Source: an uncultured Prevotella sp.
GTDB taxonomy: Bacteria > Bacteroidota > Bacteroidia > Bacteroidales > Bacteroidaceae
Reading direction: 5' to 3'
Assembly (NCBI GenBank): GCA_937877685.1
Contig: CALFGU010000035.1
Coordinates: 1 to 5,165 of the forward strand
DNA length: 5,165 bases
The notes beneath the pieces are model-generated. The model was not told the DNA's origin, searched no databases, and saw only the letters and a list, made by a program, of their open reading frames with translations. Within the stretch, counting starts at the first letter, position 1, and every line of letters starts with the position of its first letter. The position numbers and the translations under genes are program-made. Shown piece after piece: positions 1 to 5,160 of this stretch.

Positions 1-35
1 TTTCTTTAGCAAAATTTAACTTTATATGCACAAAA

Positions 36-67
36 AATGTGTTATTGTGTAATTATTAGTAACTTTG
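36..67 (+). promoter_or_regulatory. Probable promoter of the acyl-CoA ligase gene
   Basis: TAACTTTG at 60-67 matches the Bacteroidetes primary-sigma -7 consensus TAnnTTTG exactly. The -33 element is poor: about 20 bp upstream there is only AATG (36-39) instead of TTTG. Transcription would start at about 72-76, leaving a leader of roughly 90 nt before ATG 167. The sequence just after the -7 box (GCACC, T run, GTGGA) closely resembles the one after the rpsF -7 box. The -7 box is seen directly; promoter activity is inferred. Confidence 0.55.
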
Positions 68-86
68 CACCCGTTTTGTGGAGAAC

Positions 87-118
87 TTAGTGTGATAGTT
101 GTAAATGCTATACTCTAA
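87..118 (+). other. Possible imperfect hairpin in the acyl-CoA ligase leader
   Basis: In the untranslated leader, 87-90 pairs with 115-118, 92-93 with 112-113, and 95-98 with 108-111. There is a T/T mismatch, a bulged G94 and a 9-nt loop, giving ten base pairs that are mostly A-T. It could be chance folding in A/T-rich DNA. No known riboswitch consensus is recognised. Confidence 0.2.
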
Positions 119-166
119 ATTACACGAAACAGTCAATCAGAATTTTATAAAAATAATTCAATAGTT

Positions 167-2065
167 ATGAAGAAAACATTAGTTGACCTCTTCGAGGAGT
201 CAGTTAAGCAGTATGGACAGAATACCTTTTTGCTTGAAAAAACTGGTAAGAAGTTTGAACCTACAACTTATGCTCAAGTAAAAGAACAAGTTTACCGCTT
301 GGGTGCAGGTCTTCAGGCTCTTGGTGTTAAGAAGGGGGATACGATGGCATTGCTTTCAGAAGGTCGTAATCTATGGGTTATTGGCGAATTAGCAATGTTC
401 TATGCAGGTGCTATTAACGTGCCTCTTTCAATCAAGTTGGAAGAAAGCAGTGACTTGCTTTTCCGTTTGAAGCATGGTGATGTAAAGTTCGTTATGGTTT
501 CAGGCACTCAGTTGAAGAAAGTGCGTGCTATTAAGGACCAGTTGGATGCCGTAGAAAAGATTATCGTATTCGATAATTGTGGCGAACTTGAGGATAAGGA
601 AATTCTTGTGGATGATGTGTTCGCAATGGGTGATGAATTCTTGAAGACACACACAATGGAGGAATTCCTCAGTGTGGCAAACTCTTTGCAGAACGACGAC
701 TACGCAACCATCACTTATACTTCAGGTACTACAGCTGACCCCAAGGGTGTTGTGTTGACACACCGCAACTATACGGCGAATGTAGAGCAGTCACTCACAC
801 TCGTTCATATCGATGAAACATGGCGTACACTCATTATACTTCCCCTTGACCACTGCTTCGCACACGTTGTTGGTTTCTACATCATGATGTCTCGCGGTGC
901 TACAGCAGCAACAGTTCAAGTTGGTCGTACGCCTCTCGAAACACTTAAGAATATTCCCCTTAATATTAAGGAAGTAAAACCTCACTTCATTCTTTCTGTG
1001 CCTGCTTTGGCAAAGACGTTTAAGAAGAATATTGAGAATGGTATTCGCGCGAAGGGTAAGGGAACGGTTCGTCTCTTCAACTTTGCTTTGAAGGTGTCAC
1101 AGATTTACAATGGCGATTCAAATCTCGATTTCAAGGGATGGCGTTATATTCTCGCTCCCATGGTGAAGTTGTTTGACAAGATTCTCTTCTCAAAGGTGCG
1201 TGAAAACTTCGGTGGCGAAATGCGCTTCTTTATCGGTGGCGGTGCACTTCTTGATAAAGACCTTCAGAAGTTCTATATGGGCATCGGTATGCCTATGTTC
1301 CAAGGTTATGGTCTCTCAGAAGCAACTCCCGTAATTTCGTCTAACGGTCCTGAACGTTATCGTTTCGGTTCTAGCGGTAAACTCGTTCAGCCCATTGAAA
1401 TCAAGATTATGGCTGACGGTAAGGAACTTCCCGTTGGTGAAATGGGTGAAATTGTCGTTAAGGGTGAAAACGTGATGGCTGGTTATTGGAAGAACCCCAC
1501 TTCAACTGCTGAAACGGTGAAGGATGGTTATCTTTATACGGGTGACTTAGGTTATATGTCAAAGGAAAACTTGCTTTACGTTAAGGGTCGCTTCAAGAGT
1601 TTGCTCATTGGTAGTGATGGCGAAAAGTATAGTCCCGAAGGCATTGAAGAAGCACTCGTTGAGCACTCTTCATGTATCGACCAAATCATGCTTTACAACA
1701 ACCAGTCGGCTTATACTACTGCACTTGTTGTTCCCAACAAGGAACGCCTCTTGCGTCATATCGCACACCAAGGTTTGACTCTTGAAACGGAAGAAGGTCG
1801 TAAGGCTGCTATTGGCGAAATTGAGAAGCAAATCAACGTGTTTAAGAAGGGTGGTGAACTCGAAACAATGTTCCCCGAACGCTGGTTGCCCGCAACATTT
1901 GCTGTGCTTGCTGAACCTTTCACTGAGCAGAATCAGATGATTAACAGTACGATGAAGATGGTGCGCGGTAAGATTGAAAAGGCTTACGCTGCACGTCTTG
2001 AGTATATCTATACTTCTGAAGGTAAGCAGATTTATAACCAGCAGAATTTGGATGCGTTAAAGTAA
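167..2065 (+). CDS. Long-chain acyl-CoA ligase (AMP-forming, ANL superfamily)
   Basis: Activates a fatty acid with ATP to an acyl-adenylate and then transfers it to CoA; probably cytoplasmic or loosely membrane-associated. The 632-aa length fits the long-chain fatty acid ligase family. Visible motifs in order are the P-loop YTSGTTADPKG (184-194), YGLSEAT (381-387), YTGDLG (457-462) holding the ribose-binding Asp460, the hinge region around GRFKSL (474-479), and a C-terminal NSTMKMVR (593-600), where Lys597 is the likely adenylation lysine. No signal peptide or membrane segment is evident. ATG 167 starts the conserved N-terminus (MKKTLVDLFEESV) and has no SD, as usual in Bacteroidetes. It is transcribed from its own promoter and closed by the hairpin at 2081-2122. 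Proline is coded by CCC or CCT only, as in the ribosomal genes here, suggesting high expression. The chain length of the substrate cannot be read from sequence. Confidence 0.9.
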   Translation: MKKTLVDLFEESVKQYGQNTFLLEKTGKKFEPTTYAQVKEQVYRLGAGLQALGVKKGDTMALLSEGRNLWVIGELAMFYAGAINVPLSIKLEESSDLLFRLKHGDVKFVMVSGTQLKKVRAIKDQLDAVEKIIVFDNCGELEDKEILVDDVFAMGDEFLKTHTMEEFLSVANSLQNDDYATITYTSGTTADPKGVVLTHRNYTANVEQSLTLVHIDETWRTLIILPLDHCFAHVVGFYIMMSRGATAATVQVGRTPLETLKNIPLNIKEVKPHFILSVPALAKTFKKNIENGIRAKGKGTVRLFNFALKVSQIYNGDSNLDFKGWRYILAPMVKLFDKILFSKVRENFGGEMRFFIGGGALLDKDLQKFYMGIGMPMFQGYGLSEATPVISSNGPERYRFGSSGKLVQPIEIKIMADGKELPVGEMGEIVVKGENVMAGYWKNPTSTAETVKDGYLYTGDLGYMSKENLLYVKGRFKSLLIGSDGEKYSPEGIEEALVEHSSCIDQIMLYNNQSAYTTALVVPNKERLLRHIAHQGLTLETEEGRKAAIGEIEKQINVFKKGGELETMFPERWLPATFAVLAEPFTEQNQMINSTMKMVRGKIEKAYAARLEYIYTSEGKQIYNQQNLDALK

Positions 2066-2080
2066 TAGATAACAAATATG

Positions 2081-2122
2081 GAGCGTTGATCGTTGCCCTT
2101 GTGCAATTTCAACGCTCTTTTT
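2081..2122 (+). terminator. Intrinsic terminator after the acyl-CoA ligase gene
   Basis: A perfect 9-bp stem, GAGCGTTGA (2081-2089) with TCAACGCTC (2109-2117), encloses a second short stem TTGC/GCAA (2093-2096 with 2103-2106). It is followed at once by TTTTT (2118-2122) and CTT. It lies 16 nt after the ligase stop codon. It overlaps the upstream, probably untranslated, extension of the next reading frame and ends 11 nt before ATG 2134, so it may also limit expression of that gene. Confidence 0.85.
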
Positions 2123-2133
2123 CTTGTCGCCCC

Positions 2134-3138
2134 ATGCAACATATTGAGGATTTTATTCGAGAGTTTGAAAAATCGTCATCTTTTATAGAAGTTCAAACCT
2201 CTGGTTCTACAGGTGCTCCCAAAAGAATGTTTGTAGAGAAAAGTAGGATGATTAATAGTGCTAAACGCACGTTGTCTGTCCTTGGTTTGCAACCAGGGAG
2301 CGTGGCGCTTGTCTGTTTGCCTACGCAATATATCGCAGGCAAGATGATGATAGTACGTGCCTTAGTTGGGGGGATGCGAATTGAATCCGTGTCACCTCAA
2401 GCAAACCCGTTATTAGGATTTGATGAAAGCAGACTTTCAGAACAAACGCTTTTGGCCATAACTCCCCATCAATTAACAGAGATTCTGAATAATGAAGAGT
2501 CACGTCGCGTTCTCGAAAAACTTTCACATGTAATTGTCGGTGGGGGAGCGATTCCTGAAAGTGTGGAACAGATAGCAATGTCATTACCTGAAAGCGTGAA
2601 AATTTTTGCAACCTACGGCATGACAGAAACACTCTCACATGTTGCACTCAGAAGAATTAACGGAATTCAGCGCCAACTCGAATTTACTCCTCTTTATGGT
2701 GTCACGTTGAGTACAGATGCCGAAAATTGCTTAATACTTACTGACGATTTGACGTCTCCTAATCCTCTCATAACGAATGATATTGTCGAGATTCTTCCGA
2801 ATGGGAATTTTCGAGTGTTAGGGCGTCGCGACAATGTTATAATTTCTGGAGGTGTAAAGTTGCAAATTGAGGCGATTGAGAATCAACTCTCTGATTCACT
2901 CCCCGTAAAGCTTTTGTTAACATACGTAAATGATGCGCATTTCGGACAAGCGCTTACGATGCTTTATGAAGGGGAGGTGTCAGTAGAAGCTTTGCGCCAA
3001 TCTTGTGTGAATGTTGTGAGTCGTTATGAAGTGCCCAAACATTTCTTTCAGGTGGACCAACTTCCACTAACGGAAACGGGTAAGCCCGCACGAGGTAAAG
3101 CTCACGAACTTGCAGAATCGCTCCTGCAAATTATATAA
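2134..3138 (+). CDS. menE: Probable o-succinylbenzoate--CoA ligase (MenE), short Bacteroidetes type
   Basis: An adenylate-forming CoA ligase of 334 aa, much shorter than the acyl-CoA ligase upstream. MenE converts o-succinylbenzoate to its CoA thioester in menaquinone synthesis. Motifs, numbered from ATG 2134: P-loop QTSGSTGAPK (21-30), TYGMTETLSH (160-169), TNDIVEI with Asp216, GRRDNVIISGGVKL (230-243), and TETGKPARGK with the likely catalytic Lys317. The order and compact size match Bacteroidetes MenE. The frame is open further upstream with TTG 2086 and GTG 2101 as possible starts, but both fall inside the terminator hairpin, so ATG 2134 is preferred. There are only about 20 residues before the P-loop, an unusually short N-terminus. 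No other men gene is in the window, so the substrate is inferred from family shape; another small acyl-CoA ligase is possible. I see no SD and no clear promoter between 2066 and 2133. Confidence 0.7.
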   Translation: MQHIEDFIREFEKSSSFIEVQTSGSTGAPKRMFVEKSRMINSAKRTLSVLGLQPGSVALVCLPTQYIAGKMMIVRALVGGMRIESVSPQANPLLGFDESRLSEQTLLAITPHQLTEILNNEESRRVLEKLSHVIVGGGAIPESVEQIAMSLPESVKIFATYGMTETLSHVALRRINGIQRQLEFTPLYGVTLSTDAENCLILTDDLTSPNPLITNDIVEILPNGNFRVLGRRDNVIISGGVKLQIEAIENQLSDSLPVKLLLTYVNDAHFGQALTMLYEGEVSVEALRQSCVNVVSRYEVPKHFFQVDQLPLTETGKPARGKAHELAESLLQII

Positions 3139-3206
3139 TACTTGCAAACAGAAACAGCAATTCGTCCGTATTCCTTTTTCAAAGAAAAAATAGATATTGA
3201 CTTTTT

Positions 3207-3273
3207 TAAAATTAAGTCTCAAACAATTTAAATTAAGTCTCAAATAATTTAAAAACTTTGAGACTTAATTTTA
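3207..3273 (+). repeat. Inverted repeat overlapping the promoter of the 180-aa gene
   Basis: The 17 bases at 3207-3223 are the exact reverse complement of 3257-3273. The 15 bases at 3230-3244 are also the reverse complement of 3257-3271. Core half-sites are AAGTCTCAAA (left, twice) and TTTGAGACTT (right, once). The right arm fills the space between the candidate -33 and -7 elements, the position of a classic repressor operator. As RNA, the arms could form either of two mutually exclusive hairpins ending in a U-rich stretch, so a weak terminator for readthrough from menE is an alternative reading. Confidence 0.75.
3209..3250 (+). repeat. Two tandem 21-bp direct repeats
   Basis: Copies at 3209-3229 and 3230-3250 are adjacent and identical except at one position (C3224 versus T3245). 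Each contains the core AAGTCTCAAA. A 21-bp period is two helical turns, so a bound protein would sit on the same DNA face at both copies. Together with the inverted third copy (3257-3272) this looks like a multi-site operator rather than a slippage repeat. Confidence 0.85.
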
Positions 3274-3279
3274 TCTTTG
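3248..3279 (+). promoter_or_regulatory. Promoter of the 180-aa hypothetical gene
   Basis: TATCTTTG at 3272-3279 fits the Bacteroidetes -7 consensus TAnnTTTG. TTTA at 3248-3251, 20 bp upstream, is a three-of-four match to the -33 TTTG. Transcription would start at about 3285, about 23 nt before ATG 3308. The repeat arms overlap both elements, so a protein bound to them should block RNA polymerase. Confidence 0.65.
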
Positions 3280-3307
3280 CCAAGAATATAAAAGTACATT
3301 ATAAAAT

Positions 3308-3850
3308 ATGGAAGAAAAAGATTACTTAGAGTCGTTTGAAATGCGTGTTAAATCTGCAATACTTTTACCTGTTGAAGATTTAGATGGAGATTTCATGATG
3401 ACAGATGACCTCTTGGAGCAGTGGGAGCGCATGCAACAAGAGTATATAGCTGATGCGGTGACTCAGATTGCTGACTACCCTGAAGTTTCAGTGGCTTGGG
3501 CGGCATACTTAGGTATGGCTGTTGCAGAAGGGTGGGATAGAGATTGGGATGCATTAGTTCAACTTCCCTACACATCCTTCTATGGCAAACAAGGATTTGA
3601 TGATATGGATGATAATATCCTTATGAACCATTTAAACTTAACGCTCGATAGCAAAGAGGCACAGAAATATGTGGCGCTTTACCGAACTTGTGCAAGAATA
3701 GCAACAAGCAGCATTCGTCGCGAACAAATACCCCCTCAATCTCCTTTAGCATATCATTGTTTTGTGAGAGTTTGTAAATTAATGTTCTGTTTAGGTGCCT
3801 CAGTTCGCCTAAAGCATCTTGGATATTCCCTTCAGAAGGTAGATTTATAG
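3308..3850 (+). CDS. Hypothetical protein, 180 aa, family not recognised
   Basis: I do not recognise this protein. It has no signal peptide, no clear transmembrane helix and no nucleotide-binding or DNA-binding motif that I can identify. It looks helical and soluble. The N-terminal part is acidic, with aromatic-rich stretches VAWAAYLGMAVAEGWDRDWD (62-81) and YTSFYG (88-93). The C-terminal third is more basic, with four cysteines, Cys128, Cys141, Cys146 and Cys151; the last three are evenly spaced but form no familiar metal site. ATG 3308 is the only sensible start: it follows the promoter by about 23 nt and lacks an SD. Codon use is mixed, unlike the adjacent ribosomal genes. It has its own promoter with a striking repeat, so it is probably a regulated single-gene unit in front of rpsF. 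A real gene is likely from its length, promoter and protein-like composition. Confidence 0.75.
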   Translation: MEEKDYLESFEMRVKSAILLPVEDLDGDFMMTDDLLEQWERMQQEYIADAVTQIADYPEVSVAWAAYLGMAVAEGWDRDWDALVQLPYTSFYGKQGFDDMDDNILMNHLNLTLDSKEAQKYVALYRTCARIATSSIRREQIPPQSPLAYHCFVRVCKLMFCLGASVRLKHLGYSLQKVDL

Positions 3851-3895
3851 GTGAATTTCACTAAAAAGTGGATTTCTGGTTAAAAAATAAGAAGA

Positions 3896-3903
3896 TACCT
3901 TTG
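3896..3903 (+). promoter_or_regulatory. Possible upstream promoter -7 box for rpsF
   Basis: TACCTTTG at 3896-3903 is an exact TAnnTTTG match. Its own -33 region (3872-3876, ATTTC) is weak. The last four bases also serve as the -33 TTTG of the better promoter just downstream, so this box may simply be part of that promoter. Confidence 0.3.
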
Positions 3904-3931
3904 CTTAAATGAAAATATAGTCGTAATTTTG
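3900..3931 (+). promoter_or_regulatory. Main promoter of the rpsF-rpsR-rplI operon
   Basis: TTTG (3900-3903), 20 bp, then TAATTTTG (3924-3931): a full match to the Bacteroidetes -33/-7 consensus. Transcription would begin at about 3936-3940, giving a leader of about 65-70 nt before rpsF. The initial transcribed region contains CCGC-TTTTT-GCGG (3934-3946). Confidence 0.8.
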
Positions 3932-3933
3932 CA

Positions 3934-4005
3934 CCGCTTTTTGCGGACATGTATTATGTTTGTAAGGGCACAATTACTAACTCATTAATTATTAACAAAC
4001 GTATG
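3934..4005 (+). promoter_or_regulatory. Foldable leader of rpsF, possible autoregulatory element
   Basis: Three overlapping pairings are visible: CCGC/GCGG (3934-3937 with 3943-3946); 3944-3950 with 3956-3962 (7 bp, two of them G-U); and 3955-3963 with 3995-4003 (9 bp, one G-U). The third reaches the first of two adjacent ATG codons and encloses a small stem 3972-3976/3986-3990. The second excludes the other two. bS6:bS18 is known to bind and repress rpsF leaders in many bacteria, but the expected CCG-bulge structure is not clearly present here. A CCG occurs at 3934-3936, perhaps before the transcription start. The regulatory role is inferred. Confidence 0.35.
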
Positions 4006-4338
4006 ATGAATCAGTACGAGACCGTTTTCATCCTTACTCCCGTTTTGTCTGACGTACAGGCAAAGGAAGCGGTCGAAAAGTTCAAGGGTATTCTCGCAGA
4101 ACAAGGTGCAGAGATTATCAATGAAGAAGCTTGGGGCATGAAGAAGCTTGCTTACCCCATCCAGAAGAAGTCTACAGGTTTCTATCAGATGGTAGAATTC
4201 AAGGCTGAACCTACAGTTGTAGACAAGTTAGAAGTTGCTTTCCGTCGTGACGAACGCGTAATGCGTTACCTCACTGTTAAGATGGAAAAGTATGCTGCTG
4301 AATACGCAGCTAAGCGTCGTAACAAAAATTCAAACTAA
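4006..4338 (+). CDS. rpsF: 30S ribosomal protein bS6
   Basis: Small-subunit protein that pairs with bS18 on the 16S central domain (platform). In Bacteroidetes ribosomes it also helps hold the 16S 3' tail. From ATG 4006 it is 110 aa, beginning MNQYETVFILTPVLSD, the form I recall for Bacteroides bS6. WGMKKLAYPI (43-52) and RDERVMRYL (81-89) are typical family segments, and the C-terminus is short and basic (AAKRRNKNSN). ATG 4003 directly precedes it and would add one Met. ATG 3949 would add 19 residues (MYYVCKGTITNS...), but it lies about 10 nt from the predicted transcription start and does not match the family. There is no SD before the start. First gene of the operon; rpsR follows after 14 nt. 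Confidence 0.95.
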   Translation: MNQYETVFILTPVLSDVQAKEAVEKFKGILAEQGAEIINEEAWGMKKLAYPIQKKSTGFYQMVEFKAEPTVVDKLEVAFRRDERVMRYLTVKMEKYAAEYAAKRRNKNSN

Positions 4339-4344
4339 AGGAGG
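4337..4344 (+). promoter_or_regulatory. Strong Shine-Dalgarno of rpsR
   Basis: AAAGGAGG, a full anti-SD complement, overlaps the last two bases of the rpsF stop codon and lies 8 nt before ATG 4353. It is unusual here because the acyl-CoA ligase, menE, the 180-aa gene and rpsF all lack one. Strong SDs before the bS18 gene have been described in Bacteroidetes and proposed as a self-control device. Confidence 0.9.
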
Positions 4345-4352
4345 ACTAAGCA

Positions 4353-4616
4353 ATGGCACAATCAGAAATCAGATATTTGACTCCCCCCACAGTGGATGTT
4401 AAGAAGAAGAAGTATTGCCGTTTCAAGAAGAGCGGTATCAAGTATATCGACTACAAGGATCCTGAATTCCTCAAGAAGTTCTTGAACGAACAGGGTAAGA
4501 TCCTTCCCCGTCGTATCACTGGTACTTCATTGAAGTTCCAGCGTCGTGTAGCTCAGGCAGTGAAGCGTGCTCGTCACTTGGCGTTGCTTCCTTTCGTAAC
4601 AGATATGATGAAATAA
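4353..4616 (+). CDS. rpsR: 30S ribosomal protein bS18
   Basis: 87-aa small-subunit protein that binds 16S rRNA as a heterodimer with bS6. In Bacteroidetes, bS21, bS18 and bS6 together bury the anti-SD. The protein shows the conserved YCRFKKSGIKYIDYKD block (21-36), ILPRRITGTSLKFQRR (50-65) and KRARHLALLP (71-80). It has a single cysteine (Cys22) and no zinc-type CXXC. The length and ends agree with Bacteroides bS18 (about 90 aa). The start is fixed by the strong SD 8 nt upstream and by the family N-terminus. Middle gene of the operon, 17 nt before rplI. Confidence 0.97.
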   Translation: MAQSEIRYLTPPTVDVKKKKYCRFKKSGIKYIDYKDPEFLKKFLNEQGKILPRRITGTSLKFQRRVAQAVKRARHLALLPFVTDMMK

Positions 4617-4618
4617 AA

Positions 4619-4626
4619 AAGGAGGT
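4619..4626 (+). promoter_or_regulatory. Strong Shine-Dalgarno of rplI
   Basis: AAGGAGGT preceded by a run of A, 7 nt before ATG 4634 and just after the rpsR stop codon. It is an eight-base complement to the canonical 16S 3' end. bL9 has no known part in hiding the anti-SD, so its presence here is less expected than that before rpsR. Confidence 0.88.
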
Positions 4627-4633
4627 ATAAGAT

Positions 4634-5083
4634 ATGGAACTCATTTTGAAAGAAAACGTTATTGGTTTGGGTTACAAGGACGAAATCGTTACTGTAAAGG
4701 ACGGTTACGGACGCAACTACCTTATCCCCACAGGCAAGGCTGTTATCGCTTCAGCATCTGCTAAGAAGATGCTTGCTGAAGAACTCAAGCAGCGCGCTCA
4801 CAAGATTGCACAGATTAAGAAGGAAGCTGAAGAACTCGGCGCTAAGCTCGGTGCAATTGAAAACATCGTAATCGCAACTAAGGTTAGCGCAACTGGTGCA
4901 ACTTATGGTAGCATTACTAACCACCACATTGCGGAAGAACTTGCAAAGCTCGGCTTCAATATCGACCGCAAGGTTATCGTCCTCAAGGACGTTAAGGAAG
5001 TAGGTAAATTCACTGCAACAGTAAAGCTTCACAAGGATGTTAATGTAGAACTTCCCTTCGAAGTGGTTGCTGAAGAAGCATAA
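4634..5083 (+). CDS. rplI: 50S ribosomal protein bL9
   Basis: Large-subunit protein with an N-terminal domain that binds 23S rRNA near the base of the L1 stalk and a C-terminal domain on a long helix reaching off the ribosome surface; it helps keep the reading frame. The 149 aa is the usual length. The N-terminal signature DGYGRNYLIPTGKAV spans 23-37. The linker helix, rich in Lys, Glu and Ala, covers about 41-75. The C-terminal domain runs from about 77, with GATYGSIT at 88-95 and an acidic tail (VVAEEA). The start is set by the SD 7 nt upstream and the family start MELILKENV. Last gene of the operon, closed by the terminator at 5127-5160. Confidence 0.97.
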   Translation: MELILKENVIGLGYKDEIVTVKDGYGRNYLIPTGKAVIASASAKKMLAEELKQRAHKIAQIKKEAEELGAKLGAIENIVIATKVSATGATYGSITNHHIAEELAKLGFNIDRKVIVLKDVKEVGKFTATVKLHKDVNVELPFEVVAEEA

Positions 5084-5126
5084 TACTTTCTCTCTCTCAA
5101 TTTAAAAAGGTTTTTTCTCAATACGG

Positions 5127-5160
5127 ATGCCATACTTCGGGAGAAGTGTGGCATTTTTTT
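5127..5160 (+). terminator. Intrinsic terminator of the rpsF-rpsR-rplI operon
   Basis: A 12-bp stem (5127-5138 with 5143-5154, one G-T pair) is closed by a GNRA-type loop GGGA (5139-5142) and followed by an uninterrupted T run up to 5160. It lies 43 nt after the rplI stop codon. This is among the clearest signals in the window. Confidence 0.93.

Noticed and set aside
17..24. TAACTTTA as an additional upstream -7 box
   Set aside because: The final G is missing and its -33 region falls outside or at the edge of the window.
791..985. Minus-strand open frame of 64 codons inside the acyl-CoA ligase gene
   Set aside because: Opposite a well-supported gene, with cysteine-rich low-quality translation and no promoter; a shadow.
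2321..2647. Minus-strand open frame of 108 codons inside menE
   Set aside because: It covers conserved MenE coding sequence and resembles no protein family; a shadow.
3171..3189. CTTTTT/AAAAA pairing after menE as a terminator
   Set aside because: A/T-only stem followed by A-rich sequence, with no T run.
3393..3575. Minus-strand open frame of 60 codons inside the 180-aa gene
   Set aside because: No start signal, promoter or plausible protein composition.
3857..3872. Small hairpin CACT-AAAA-AGTG after the 180-aa gene as a terminator
   Set aside because: The stem is only about six pairs with a G-T and has no T run after it.
3956..3988. Ten-codon leader peptide (MFVRAQLLTH) in the rpsF leader
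   Set aside because: No SD, no run of regulatory codons, and such short frames are common by chance.
3949..4005. N-terminal extension of bS6 from ATG 3949
   Set aside because: It begins about 10 nt after the likely transcription start and adds residues absent from the family; the paired ATG at 4003/4006 fits better.
4751..5032. Minus-strand open frame of 93 codons inside rplI
   Set aside because: It lies wholly opposite a certain ribosomal gene; a shadow of its codon pattern.
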